36,714 nucleotides of DNA from Alphaproteobacteria bacterium (GCA_030428565.1 JAUIDR010000033.1:1-36714), one strand, 5' to 3'; positions 6,996-15,474 are shown, numbered from the stretch's first letter. Notes: generated from the sequence alone by a model not told the origin. Program-made: numbers and translations.

Positions 6996-8054
6996 TTAGC
7001 TGGCCCGCACCCCGTCTTCTGGCGCCTGAGGACGCACCAAAGCACGGACAAGATCGCGCATTTCAAGGTGGCCGACGACTTGCCCTTTGTCTTCGACGCG
7101 GTAGGCCTTGTTGGTATCCCCTTCGGCCAGCGCGATAACGCTCTCAAGGCTGTCGCGTGCTTGTACAACGCCGTCGGGCTCGTGACTGGCGTGGGCGGCG
7201 TCTGTCATGACCGAACCGACGCGCAGGACGCGAGCCCTGTTGATGTCGGCTACAAAGTCCTCGATGTACGGATCGTTTGGATTAAGCAGGATGTGCTGGG
7301 GTTCGCCCTGCTGTACCACATAGCCATCTTTCAAAATGACCAGGTGGTCGGCCAGCTTCAGGGCTTCGTCCAGGTCGTGGGTAATGAAAATGATGGTCTT
7401 GTGCAGATCTTTTTGCAGCTCAAGCAGCAGATCCTGCATAGAGGTGCGGATCAAAGGGTCCAGCGCCGAAAAGGCTTCGTCCATCAGCATGATGGGCGCG
7501 TTTGAGGTCAAAGCCCGGGCCAGGCCGACACGCTGTTGCATGCCGCCCGATAGCTGGTGTGGGTAGGAGTTTTCAAAGCCTTTCAGACCGACGCGATCCA
7601 ACCAGCGGCGGGCTTCTTGTTCAATACTGGCTTTGGCATCGCCGCGCACGCGGGGCGCCATGCCGGCATTATCTAGCACGGTTCGGTGTGGCAACAAGGC
7701 GAACTTTTGAAACACCATCGACATACGTGACCGGCGCAATTGGCGCAATTGGTCGTCGCTGTAGGCTAATACGTCCTCGCCATCGACCAGAATTTCGCCG
7801 TCGGTGGGTTCGATCAAGCGGTTGAGGTGACGAATCAGGGTGGATTTACCAGAGCCCGAGAGGCCCATGATCACCGTGATTTCACCCTCGCGCATGTCCA
7901 CGTTGATATCTTTAAGACCCAAGACGTGGTTGTGCTTTTCCTTCAGATCGCTCTTAGACAGGCCTTGCTTGACCGCTTCAAGATAGCTCTGGGGTTCGGT
8001 ACCAAAAATCTTATAGAGATTTTTGATGGAGACTTTGATCTTAGCGTCGCTCAT
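6996..8054 (-). CDS. proV: Glycine betaine/proline ABC importer, ATP-binding protein
   Basis: This encodes 352 residues, with AAGGAG seven bases before ATG 8054. The long N-terminus before the first strand, Walker A GLSGSGKST, Q-loop VFQKFALLPHRTV, signature LSGGMQQR, Walker B MLMDEAFSALDP and the switch histidine in FITHDLDEAL are those of the ProV/OpuAA branch. The C-terminal ~90 residues are a CBS-like regulatory region as in osmoregulated importers, shorter than a full tandem CBS pair. It is the last gene of proX-proW-proV, ten bases after proW. It would power import of a quaternary-ammonium or proline-like solute. The nearby GntR-type regulator suggests catabolic rather than purely osmotic control. 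Confidence 0.92.
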   Translation of the reverse strand: MSDAKIKVSIKNLYKIFGTEPQSYLEAVKQGLSKSDLKEKHNHVLGLKDINVDMREGEITVIMGLSGSGKSTLIRHLNRLIEPTDGEILVDGEDVLAYSDDQLRQLRRSRMSMVFQKFALLPHRTVLDNAGMAPRVRGDAKASIEQEARRWLDRVGLKGFENSYPHQLSGGMQQRVGLARALTSNAPIMLMDEAFSALDPLIRTSMQDLLLELQKDLHKTIIFITHDLDEALKLADHLVILKDGYVVQQGEPQHILLNPNDPYIEDFVADINRARVLRVGSVMTDAAHASHEPDGVVQARDSLESVIALAEGDTNKAYRVEDKGQVVGHLEMRDLVRALVRPQAPEDGVRAS

Positions 8055-8064
8055 GGGTGTCTCC

Positions 8065-9087
8065 TTAGTGATGGGCTGCGTTGACGCGTGACAGGGCAGC
8101 CTTGGACACGCGATCCAAGATGATGGCGATCAATACGATGCCAAAGCCTGCGATAAAGCCGACGCCTAGTTCGTTGTTGTTAATGCCCTGCAAGACCCGT
8201 TCACCAAGGCCCGGGGCAGAGACCAGCGAGGCAATGACGACCATCGCCAAGCTCATCATGATAGTCTGGTTGACGCCCGCCATGATGTTGGGCAGTGCCA
8301 GCGGAATTTCCACGCCAAGCAGCTTTTGCATATCGCTCATGCCAAAGGCATCGGCGGCCTCTTTCACGTCCTTATCGACCAGGCGAATGCCCAGGTTGGT
8401 CAGGCGGATCACCGGCACGATGGCATAAAGAATGATCGCGATGCCGTACAGCTTGGGCTCGGTAATGGAGAACAGGAAGATCAGCGGGATCAAATAAACG
8501 AATGTCGGCAGCGTTTGCAGCATGTCCAACACGGGGATTATTGCGTTCTGAACGCGGTCGTTCTTCGACATAGCGATGCCGATCGGCAGGCCCAAGACAA
8601 CACAAATGACCGTACAGACCGAGATAATACTGAGCGTCTCGACCGTCATTTCGAAGTGATCGACAAACAACAGCATCGCAAAGCTGATGATCATGAAGAC
8701 GACAATTTGGATGGATCGGCTGACCAATAAGGCCGCGATCAAAAGCAGCGGCACCAGGATAAACCAAGGGATCGCCCCGAACAGCGTAAGGGCGCCGTCC
8801 AACATCCAGCTCAGCGGCTGGGTAAGGGGATCGAGCACCAGCTTCAGTGCACCGCGGATATCCAAGAAACCGGTCTCGAGCATGCGGGTAAAATCACCCG
8901 AACGCGGAATAGCGCCACAGGCATCGTTTAGCGCATTCAATGATGGGAAAGGGGTTTCTTGCCAGGTGACGCTCTCACCTTTGGTCTTCTTGAGAAGGGC
9001 GGCTAGGCCCGTGATTTTTTCGCCTGCATGCGCATCGCACCAATCGCGAAGCCCCAGGCTATTGAAGAGAAAATCATAGGTAGCCAT
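8065..9087 (-). CDS. proW: Glycine betaine/proline ABC importer, permease
   Basis: This encodes 340 residues, starting at ATG 9087-9085 behind GGGGGA; a TTG five codons earlier is a possible alternative. The first ~95 residues are soluble, followed by about seven hydrophobic segments from IPWFILVPLLLIAALLV onward. The EAA loop that contacts the ATPase is present (EAADAFGMSDMQKLLGVEIP). The ending GLGERVLQGINNNELGVGF is typical of ProW. The protein forms the inner-membrane channel with ProV. A 387-bp gap containing repeats and a strong hairpin separates it from proX, unusual for such a small operon. Confidence 0.92.
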   Translation of the reverse strand: MATYDFLFNSLGLRDWCDAHAGEKITGLAALLKKTKGESVTWQETPFPSLNALNDACGAIPRSGDFTRMLETGFLDIRGALKLVLDPLTQPLSWMLDGALTLFGAIPWFILVPLLLIAALLVSRSIQIVVFMIISFAMLLFVDHFEMTVETLSIISVCTVICVVLGLPIGIAMSKNDRVQNAIIPVLDMLQTLPTFVYLIPLIFLFSITEPKLYGIAIILYAIVPVIRLTNLGIRLVDKDVKEAADAFGMSDMQKLLGVEIPLALPNIMAGVNQTIMMSLAMVVIASLVSAPGLGERVLQGINNNELGVGFIAGFGIVLIAIILDRVSKAALSRVNAAHH

Positions 9088-9345
9088 GCGGCTGTCCCCC
9101 AATTTTTGGTTTGATTTCGATGTGTTTGGCTGCCGCCGCGTTTATGGTCGGCGCTGCAAGACCTGCCCACGTTCGGGTCGCTGTCAGTGCGGCGCTGCGC
9201 TCGACCTTGGCCCTTATCTCTTGCCGGAATTGCTTGCAGGCAACATTGCGGCGCTCGGCGTCCGCGAAACACCAGCGAAGGTGCAACTGCCAAGCTTTGC
9301 GGTGGCTTAAGCGACATGCGCTGGCTGTTAGTTACCGCGTCGCTG

Positions 9346-9390
9346 GCAGCTAGGGCGCTGGAAACTAGGGCGCTGGCAATTAGGGCGCTA
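9346..9390. repeat. Three tandem 15-bp repeats between proW and proX
   Basis: Three successive 15-base units share the core TAGGGCGCT: 9346-9360, 9361-9375 and 9376-9390. They lie in the proX-proW gap (9088-9474), where I see no supported gene. The rest of the gap is GC-rich with short open frames only. One minus frame at 9286-9074 overlaps the proW start but lacks a ribosome binding site. Confidence 0.75.
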
Positions 9391-9409
9391 GAAGAATGCG
9401 CCGCCGAGC

Positions 9410-9436
9410 TGCCGGTGCCTAGGCAAGGCACCGGCA
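9410..9436 (-). promoter_or_regulatory. Strong intercistronic hairpin after proX
   Basis: TGCCGGTGCC (9410-9419) and GGCACCGGCA (9427-9436) form a perfect 10-bp stem with a 7-base loop, 38 bases beyond the proX stop. No T-run follows in the transcription direction. It could protect the 3' end of proX mRNA, giving more binding protein than membrane subunits, or cause partial termination. Confidence 0.6.
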
Positions 9437-9474
9437 ACAAGGCAGGCTTGAGCGTCAATCCGCTCGCATCGCTC

Positions 9475-10449
9475 TTACATCAAAGACGAAAGCTTGGCTT
9501 TGGCGTCTTCGCTGATCCAGCTTGTCCAAAGATCAGGGTAAGTCTGCAAGAAGTAAGCGGCAGCCTCATCGGCAGTCGCGTTGTTGTCGTCCTTCCATGC
9601 CAACAGTGCGCTGACGACGTCGTTGGGGAAGACCATCTTGCTCATCATGTCAGCGATAGCCGGGTTTTCCGCAGCAAAGCTGGAAGTCACGGCGGTCAAG
9701 ACCGGCGCAGAGGGGAAGTCAGACACACCGATATCGGGGCAGTCGCCTTGCTGGTTACAAGAGTGAACCTCGGGGTTCACTTCACCCAGCGTTACCTTGG
9801 TCATGGGGTACTTACCCAGAACCGCGGTCGGACCCCAGTAGTAGCCGAACCAAGGCTTTTCGTCTTGGTAGGCCGCCGCGATAGACGCGGCCAAGTTTGC
9901 GCCCGAACCGTGGTCGAAGACCTCGATACCATTGTCTTCCAGCTCGAAGACAACTTTCAAGCTGTCATTTACGATGCGACAACCCCAACCAACGGGGCAG
10001 TTATGGAAGCGCCCGCCGACCAGGTCGGGGTTGGCCAACACACCTTCAATCGTGGTCAGCTCGGGGTGCTCGTCTGCCAAGTATTTGGGAACCCACCAGC
10101 CTTCTTCACCGCCATTGGCGAAGACCTGGGCAGCGGTAACAACTTTGCCCGCTTCTTCCAGCTCTGCATAGACGGTAGCAGAGTTCTTCCAAACTTCTGG
10201 CACAACGTCTGGCTCGTTGTTTTCGGCCAAAGACGTCACGGCGGGCACGGTGTCGGTCGGGACAAGCTGCACTTCACAGCCATAGCCCGCTTCCATCAAG
10301 AAGGCCGCGATCGCCGAAATGGTCTCGCCAGACGCCCAACCCATCGAGCCGACAGAGACTTCGCCGCAGCCGTGGCTGCCCGCGTGGGCGCTGGTCATCA
10401 TGCTGACGCCCGCGAGGGCACCGGCAAATCCGAACATCAATTTATTCAT
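9475..10449 (-). CDS. proX: Glycine betaine/proline-type periplasmic binding protein
   Basis: This encodes 324 residues, with AGGAGG eight bases before ATG 10449. A signal peptide ends near AHA-GSHGC. The rest fits the ProX/OpuAC fold (OpuAC domain ~30-300), with VGSMGWASGE at the first strand, DVVPEVWKNS in the first lobe and several tryptophans and tyrosines (GWWVPKYLADEHPEL, WFGYYWGP) that could make the aromatic box for a quaternary amine. Four to six cysteines suggest disulfides in the periplasm. It is the first gene of the importer operon and diverges from gntR across a 284-bp gap with an operator-like site. Ligand identity is not readable; betaine, choline, proline betaine or hydroxyproline-like compounds are possible. 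Confidence 0.9.
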   Translation of the reverse strand: MNKLMFGFAGALAGVSMMTSAHAGSHGCGEVSVGSMGWASGETISAIAAFLMEAGYGCEVQLVPTDTVPAVTSLAENNEPDVVPEVWKNSATVYAELEEAGKVVTAAQVFANGGEEGWWVPKYLADEHPELTTIEGVLANPDLVGGRFHNCPVGWGCRIVNDSLKVVFELEDNGIEVFDHGSGANLAASIAAAYQDEKPWFGYYWGPTAVLGKYPMTKVTLGEVNPEVHSCNQQGDCPDIGVSDFPSAPVLTAVTSSFAAENPAIADMMSKMVFPNDVVSALLAWKDDNNATADEAAAYFLQTYPDLWTSWISEDAKAKLSSLM

Positions 10450-10558
10450 CAATAGTTCCTCCTAATTGTCGCGGCCGGTTTTGGCTCACGAACTGTCACC
10501 AGTGTTACTCTAATTACAGCGACTTTGAGCAAAAGCGCCTTGAAAAGCGACACGAAGT

Positions 10559-10577
10559 GTATAAAAATTGTACACAA
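10559..10577. promoter_or_regulatory. Operator-like site between proX and gntR
   Basis: The site GTATAAAAATTGTACACAA matches the site at 11627-11645 in 14 of 19 positions; its right part TTGTACACAA differs by one base from the perfect palindrome there. A symmetric pair GTGTA (10557-10561) and TACAC (10571-10575) brackets it. GntR/FCD regulators often bind TTGTATACAA-like palindromes. It lies 110 bp before proX and 157 bp before gntR, where it could control both. The rest of the 10450-10733 gap is AT-rich with no other feature I can support. Confidence 0.55.
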
Positions 10578-10733
10578 AGCGGCGAATGAATCAACCCGAT
10601 TGCATGGGTTTGTTAAAATTTTGTTGCAAGATACACCCCATAAAACGTTTGAGCCAGGAATTTACGCGTTCTGTGATCGGTCTGGTCTTAATTAGTTTGA
10701 AGGGGGGCTTGGGGCTTCAGGAAGGGTCAAAGA

Positions 10734-11408
10734 GTGACGAATCTTAGTAAAGAACAAATTGTAGAGGCCCTGCGGCAGCGGATTATCACGATGGAGCTGG
10801 AGCCTGGTAGCCATCTGGATGAGAGCGTCTTGGCCCTGTCTTATGGCGTGTCACGAACCCCGCTGCGCGACGTGTTTCGCCAGTTGGCGGGCGAGGGATA
10901 TATCGAGGTGCGCGACAAGCGTGGCGCCTACGTTGCGCCCCTTAACCATTCAACTTTGCGCAGCTTTTTTCAGACCGCACCCATGATTTATGCTGCGGTG
11001 GGGCGGTTAGCCGCCGAAAATCATCGCCCCGATCAGCTCACGCTCTTACGTGCGTGCCAGGACCGCTTTCGCCATGCTGTCAAGATCCAGGACTTGGCGG
11101 GTCAGGTGACGGAAAACGATCAATTCCACGCGCTAATTGGGGAAATGGCGGCCAATCTCTACCTGATGCCGTCGTATCGACGCCTGCTGATCGACCACGC
11201 GCGAATCGGTCAGACCTTTTGGAGCGGAGGGGCGAGCCAAGAAGAAGTCGCCGCCTCATGTCGCCACCATGATGAGTTCATAAAGCGAATCGAACAACGC
11301 GACGCCGAAGGAATGGTGGCATTGACACTGGAACACTGGGAGCTTTCGCGCCGACACATCGACGCCTATGTGCGCCCCGATCCGTTGCCCCTCATGCAGA
11401 TCGCCTAA
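10734..11408 (+). CDS. GntR-family (FCD type) transcriptional regulator
   Basis: This encodes 224 residues from GTG 10734, preceded by AGGAAGGG. The N-terminal winged helix spans ~5-70, with the family pattern ALRQRIITMELEPGSHLDES then YGVSRTPLRDVFRQLAGEGYI. Residues ~85-215 form the all-helical FCD ligand domain, with acidic/His metal-ligand candidates in NDQFHALI (~130-137) and SCRHHDEFI (~180-186). Members repress catabolic genes until a small acid or amino compound binds. It diverges from proX and is followed after 258 bp by the dapA-like operon. Matching palindromes before both neighbours make it the likely regulator of importer and enzymes. Confidence 0.88.
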   Translation: MTNLSKEQIVEALRQRIITMELEPGSHLDESVLALSYGVSRTPLRDVFRQLAGEGYIEVRDKRGAYVAPLNHSTLRSFFQTAPMIYAAVGRLAAENHRPDQLTLLRACQDRFRHAVKIQDLAGQVTENDQFHALIGEMAANLYLMPSYRRLLIDHARIGQTFWSGGASQEEVAASCRHHDEFIKRIEQRDAEGMVALTLEHWELSRRHIDAYVRPDPLPLMQIA

Positions 11409-11510
11409 GCGGAAGGGCAAAGGAGGCGGCCTAGCGCAGGCCGTGGTCCAGCCCGTGGCCCAGTTAGCGGCGAATCAACGACCACAAGGACGGCTGCCTA
11501 GCAGCAAGAA

Positions 11511-11545
11511 CAAGCGCAACCGCCCAAACGGAAGCGTTGCGCTTG
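11511..11545 (+). terminator. Hairpin after gntR
   Basis: CAAGCGCAAC (11511-11520) pairs perfectly with GTTGCGCTTG (11536-11545), with a 15-base loop. It lies about 100 bp past the gntR stop. There is no T-run, so it may be a weak or factor-assisted terminator separating gntR from the enzyme operon. Confidence 0.4.
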
Positions 11546-11626
11546 CACGGCGCTGTGCGCCTAGCGGTCCTGCGCTCTACGCTGCATTTCCCATCTTGAT
11601 TACCCGCCGCGAGCGTGATAACGATT

Positions 11627-11645
11627 GCATACAGTTTGTATACAA
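11627..11645. promoter_or_regulatory. Palindromic GntR-type operator before the dapA-like gene
   Basis: The segment contains the perfect 10-bp palindrome TTGTATACAA (11636-11645) and, one half-turn upstream, a partial half-site GCATACA. It ends 21 bases before the dapA-like ATG, so a bound protein would cover the promoter or initial transcribed region. Its close similarity to 10559-10577 ties this operon to the divergent proX/gntR promoters. Confidence 0.65.
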
Positions 11646-11666
11646 CGTCAACACAGAGAGGCCCTG

Positions 11667-12608
11667 ATGCGCATTAGAGGCATCTATACCCCGCTCATCA
11701 CACCCTATCGCGATGACCAGAGTTTCGACCGAGACCGCTTCGCCGAACTGATCGAGCGGCTCATCGCTGCGGGCGTCAATGGCCTGATCGTGGCGGGAAC
11801 CACCGGCGAATACTACGCCCAGACCAGCGAAGAGCGTTTGGCGTTGATGAAGCTGGCTAGCGAACTCATCAAAGGACGCGTGCCGTTGATCGTTGGCACG
11901 GGGGCTATTCGCACCGAAGAAAGCATTGCCTACGCCGAGGCGGCCAAGGCCTGTGGCGCGGACGGCATTTTGGTGGCGACCCCACCCTATGCCTGTCCGA
12001 CGGGGCGCGAAAACGCCTTGCACGCGCTGGCTATTGATCGTGCGGTCAATATGCCGATCATGCTCTATAACTACCCGGGCCGGATGGCGGCGGGGATGGA
12101 TGAAGAATATTTGGATCGGGTCGGCCGCTCTGCGAATTTCTGCGCGATCAAAGAAAGCTCTGGCGATATCAACCGCTTGCACCTGTTGGCGCGCGATTAC
12201 CCGCATATCCAGCTCTCTTGTGGTATGGACGACCAAGCGCTGGAATTCTTTGCTTGGGGCGCGCAATCCTGGGTCTGCGCGGGCTCGAACTTTGCGCCTG
12301 AGGCCCACATCGCCTTGTGGCGCGCTTGCGTTGAGCGCGGTGACTTTGCGACCGGCCGGCAAATCATGTCTGCCATGATGCCCTTGATGCGCGTTCTGGA
12401 GCAGGGCGGCAAGTTCGTTCAATGCATCAAGTATGGTCTGGATATTCGCGGCTTGCCAGCGGGTCCGCCTCGCAATCCGCTGAAACCATTGAATAAAGAT
12501 GAAAAGCGCGCACTCGCCGAGACCATTCGTGTCTTGGATCAGTCCCTCGCTCAGATCGAAGCAAAATCCGCAAAACCCAATTCGCCAGCACAGGAGGCCG
12601 CGGAATGA
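11667..12608 (+). CDS. DapA/NAL superfamily aldolase or dehydratase
   Basis: This encodes 313 residues from ATG 11667, with GAGAGG six bases upstream. It is a TIM-barrel class I enzyme of the dihydrodipicolinate synthase/N-acetylneuraminate lyase superfamily. The GTTGEYY motif lies near residue 45, the catalytic Tyr136 in YNYPGR, and the Schiff-base Lys162 in CAIKESSGD. The Y/K pair and carboxylate-binding GTTGE are intact, so it should act on a 2-oxo acid. Biosynthetic DapA is unlikely: it sits with an aldehyde dehydrogenase and a flavin amine oxidase under a GntR-type operator. Relatives in such clusters include Pyr4H2C deaminase of hydroxyproline breakdown and 2-keto-3-deoxy sugar acid dehydratases. 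The C-terminal tail is longer than usual. It overlaps the next gene by ATGA. Confidence 0.85.
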   Translation: MRIRGIYTPLITPYRDDQSFDRDRFAELIERLIAAGVNGLIVAGTTGEYYAQTSEERLALMKLASELIKGRVPLIVGTGAIRTEESIAYAEAAKACGADGILVATPPYACPTGRENALHALAIDRAVNMPIMLYNYPGRMAAGMDEEYLDRVGRSANFCAIKESSGDINRLHLLARDYPHIQLSCGMDDQALEFFAWGAQSWVCAGSNFAPEAHIALWRACVERGDFATGRQIMSAMMPLMRVLEQGGKFVQCIKYGLDIRGLPAGPPRNPLKPLNKDEKRALAETIRVLDQSLAQIEAKSAKPNSPAQEAAE

Positions 12609-14104
12609 CCACGCTCGCCACCAAACAAGAATACCAGGCCATCGCCGACGGTCTGACCATCGCCAGCACCGCCTTTATTGACGGAAGCTTTCGCGCGGCG
12701 CGCTCGGGCGAGACTTTCGCCAGCATCAACCCCGCAACGGGGCAAAAACTGGCCGATGTCGCGGCTTGCGGCAGTGAAGACGTGGATTTCGCCGTTGCCA
12801 AGGCGCGCGAAGCCTTCGAAGATGGCCGCTGGTCGCGCCTGACACCCGCCGAGCGCAAGGCAATACTGATCCGCCTGGCCAAGCTGATCAAGCGCAGCGC
12901 GCCCGAGCTGGCGGTGCTCGAGTCGCTGGACAGTGGTAAGCCCATCCGCGATTGTGTAACCATCGACATTCCTGAGGTGGTCAACACGCTGATTTGGCAT
13001 GCCGAGGCCATCGACAAAATCTATGACCAAACCGCGCCGGTGGGCTCGGACGCCCTGGCGATCATCGAACGCTGCCCGATTGGTGTCGTGGGGCTGGTGC
13101 TTCCTTGGAACTTCCCTTTGCTCATGCTGGCTTGGAAGATTGGCCCGGCGCTGGCAGCGGGCAATAGCCTTGTCGTCAAGCCCGCCGAGCAGACCAGCCT
13201 ATCAGCGCTTCGGTTGGCTGAACTTGCCTTAGAGGCGGGGCTACCCCGGGGCGTTCTGAACGTGGTGACTGGCGACGGCCCCAATGTTGGTCAATCGCTG
13301 GGCCTGCACCCCGACGTGGACATGATTTCCTTCACCGGTTCGACGGAGACCGGAAAGCGATTTTTGCGCTACAGCGCTGATTCCAACATGAAAAAAATCG
13401 CGCTCGAATGTGGTGGCAAGAACCCAGCCGTGGTCCTGAGCGATGCCGAACAGCTGGAAGTCATCGCCGAACATATCGTCAATGGCGCCTTTTGGAACAT
13501 GGGCGAGAACTGCTCGGCTGCGTCTCGCCTGGTCGTCCACAAAGACGTAAAAGCCCCCTTGATGGCAGCCATGATCGCAAAGGCGCGCGAATGGCGCACA
13601 GGCGATCCCCTGGATCCGAGTAACCACTTGGGCGCGCTGGTCGATAGCGAGCATTTTAGCAAGGTCTGCTCTTACCTGGATAAGGGCGAGGCTGTATTGG
13701 GCGGCAGGGGTGAAAATGGCTACGTTGAGCCGACCATTTTCGACACCGTCGCCGTCGATAGCGTGCTGGCGCAAGAAGAGATCTTCGGCCCTGTCTTGTC
13801 CGTGATTGAAGTTGCGAGCGATGACGAGGCGATCCGGCTTGCCAACCAGAGCCAGTACGGGCTGACCGCCTGCCTGTTCAGCGCCAACGTCAAGAAGGCC
13901 CTGCGTGGGGCGCGCGATCTGCGCGCTGGTACGGTGACGGTCAATTGCTTTGGCGAAGGGGACATTACAACGCCCTTCGGTGGCTTCAAGCAGTCGGGCT
14001 TTTGGGGCCGCGACAACGGCCTGGCCGCGCACGACCAATATACCGAGATCAAGACCATTTGGGTTGATTTGAGCGATCGCAGCGGCGAGGAGCTGGCACA
14101 GTGA
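12605..14104 (+). CDS. NAD(P)-dependent aldehyde dehydrogenase, PuuC-like
   Basis: This encodes 499 residues and starts within the stop of the preceding gene (ATGA). It is a complete ALDH: the WNFPLLM cofactor motif (~167-173), the SFTGSTETGK loop (~246-255), general base Glu268 in LECGGKNPAV and nucleophile Cys303 in GENCSAASR. The EIFGPV and FGGFKQSGFWGRD segments near the C-terminus are intact. The overall look, including the FWNMGENCSA stretch, is closest from memory to gamma-glutamyl-gamma-aminobutyraldehyde dehydrogenases (PuuC) and related aminoaldehyde enzymes. 2-oxoglutarate semialdehyde is another substrate that would fit the neighbouring DapA-like gene. It would oxidise the aldehyde made by the adjacent enzymes. 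Confidence 0.87.
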   Translation: MTTLATKQEYQAIADGLTIASTAFIDGSFRAARSGETFASINPATGQKLADVAACGSEDVDFAVAKAREAFEDGRWSRLTPAERKAILIRLAKLIKRSAPELAVLESLDSGKPIRDCVTIDIPEVVNTLIWHAEAIDKIYDQTAPVGSDALAIIERCPIGVVGLVLPWNFPLLMLAWKIGPALAAGNSLVVKPAEQTSLSALRLAELALEAGLPRGVLNVVTGDGPNVGQSLGLHPDVDMISFTGSTETGKRFLRYSADSNMKKIALECGGKNPAVVLSDAEQLEVIAEHIVNGAFWNMGENCSAASRLVVHKDVKAPLMAAMIAKAREWRTGDPLDPSNHLGALVDSEHFSKVCSYLDKGEAVLGGRGENGYVEPTIFDTVAVDSVLAQEEIFGPVLSVIEVASDDEAIRLANQSQYGLTACLFSANVKKALRGARDLRAGTVTVNCFGEGDITTPFGGFKQSGFWGRDNGLAAHDQYTEIKTIWVDLSDRSGEELAQ

Positions 14105-15474
14105 GCCTGGCGCCAGCGGCAAATCGCGGGCCTATGCGGCGGCGGGCAAAACGCCTGCCTAAGGATACCGGCATGACCGCTTGGTATGCGGTTCTTGATG
14201 CGCCCGAGGCTGCCAAAGAGCTGGAAGACCAAGCCACCGCTGATTGGCTTATCATTGGCGCGGGCTTTGCGGGGCTCGCCGCGGCCCGGCGTTTGCGACA
14301 GCTCGACCCCAGCGGGCGTATCGTGGTCTTGGAGGCCAGCCGCGTCGGCTTGGGCCCGACCGGGCGCAATTCGGGCTTCATGATCGACCTGCCGCACAAT
14401 CTGCAAGCCAGCGATTATGGTTCCGCAATTGATGACGACCGTGAGCAGATCCAACGCAACCGGGCCGCGATCGCATTTGCGGGCCAAGCGGTGGCCGACT
14501 ACGGCTTGTCGGACGAGGCCTTTGTTCCCTGGGGCAAGGTCAATGCGGCGGCGAGCGAGGCCGGTGACGCGCACAATCGCTCTTATGGCGCACACTTGGC
14601 GGCGTTGGGCGAAGACAGCCAATGGCTGGACGCGGCCGACATGCGGGCCATGACGGGCAGCGACTACTATCGTTCGGGGCTCTATACGCCCGGCACGGTA
14701 TTGATTCAGCCCGTGCTCTATGCGCGCGGTCTGGCCGAAGGGCTACAGCGTCAAGCGGTGCAAATTTATGAAAATAGCCCGGTCGTCGCCCTGGAGCGCG
14801 CTGGCAATAGTTGGAAGGTGTGCACGCCGCGCGGTCAAATCCAGAGCCCGCGGGTCATTATGGCGGTCAACGGCCACGCGAACAGCTTTGGGCTCTTCAA
14901 GCAGCGGCTGATCCACATCATGCTCTATGCCTCCATGAGCGCGCCCCTCGACGAGGCGGCGCAGAAGGCGCTGGGAGGACAGGACTTTTGGGGGATCACG
15001 CCGTCCGACCCCATGGGGAGCTCACTGCGGCGGGTCAAAGGCAGCGGCGGCCACCGACTGTTGATGCGCAATCGCTTTAGCTATGAGCCAAGCCTTGCGG
15101 TGGACGAGGCCAAAGTACAGCGCTTGGGATTGGATCATGATCTGGCGCTCGAGCGCCGCTTTCCCATGTTGGCCGGGCTCAAGATGCAGTACCGCTGGGC
15201 CGGGCGGCTGTGTCTGTCGTGGAATTCCGCGCCTGCCTTTGGCGAAGCGGAACCGGGGCTATTTTCCGCCGTGTGTCAGAACGGTTTGGGATCGGTACAA
15301 GGCACGATGGCCGGTATGGGGGCCGCCGAGTTGGCGGCCGGGCAAGCCTCCGAACACGCGCGCGGCTTGTTGGCAGCACCGTCGCCCTCCTTGATACCGC
15401 CCGAGCCTCTGTCGTGGATCGGTGCCAGTGCGGCCTTGCGCTGGAAGGAATGGCGCGCCGGGCCAGAGCTCTAG
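14101..15474 (+). CDS. DAO-type FAD oxidoreductase, PuuB/OrdL-like
   Basis: This encodes 457 residues, starting at GTG 14101 overlapping the ALDH stop (GTGA). ATG 14173 (MTAWYAVL) is a plausible alternative start because family members begin with such a segment before the Rossmann strand. The FAD motif is IIGAGFAGLAAARRL (~56-70), followed by VLEASRVGLGPTGRNSG, where family members carry the flavin-contacting GR.SG. The substrate domain and a late G.LFSAVCQNGLGSVQGT motif complete the fold. The family oxidises secondary or primary amines, such as gamma-glutamylputrescine, sarcosine-like compounds or D-amino acids, to imines. It is the third gene of the operon and would form the aldehyde or cyclic imine used by the other two enzymes. 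Confidence 0.85.
   Translation: MSLAPAANRGPMRRRAKRLPKDTGMTAWYAVLDAPEAAKELEDQATADWLIIGAGFAGLAAARRLRQLDPSGRIVVLEASRVGLGPTGRNSGFMIDLPHNLQASDYGSAIDDDREQIQRNRAAIAFAGQAVADYGLSDEAFVPWGKVNAAASEAGDAHNRSYGAHLAALGEDSQWLDAADMRAMTGSDYYRSGLYTPGTVLIQPVLYARGLAEGLQRQAVQIYENSPVVALERAGNSWKVCTPRGQIQSPRVIMAVNGHANSFGLFKQRLIHIMLYASMSAPLDEAAQKALGGQDFWGITPSDPMGSSLRRVKGSGGHRLLMRNRFSYEPSLAVDEAKVQRLGLDHDLALERRFPMLAGLKMQYRWAGRLCLSWNSAPAFGEAEPGLFSAVCQNGLGSVQGTMAGMGAAELAAGQASEHARGLLAAPSPSLIPPEPLSWIGASAALRWKEWRAGPEL

Noticed and set aside
9074-9286. Small minus ORF overlapping the proW start
   Set aside because: It begins with TTG without a ribosome binding site and matches no family, although its lysine-rich end is not a typical shadow.
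9187-10455. 422-residue plus ORF opposite proX
   Set aside because: It is the antisense shadow of proX and its downstream gap; composition follows proX codon positions and no ribosome binding site is seen.
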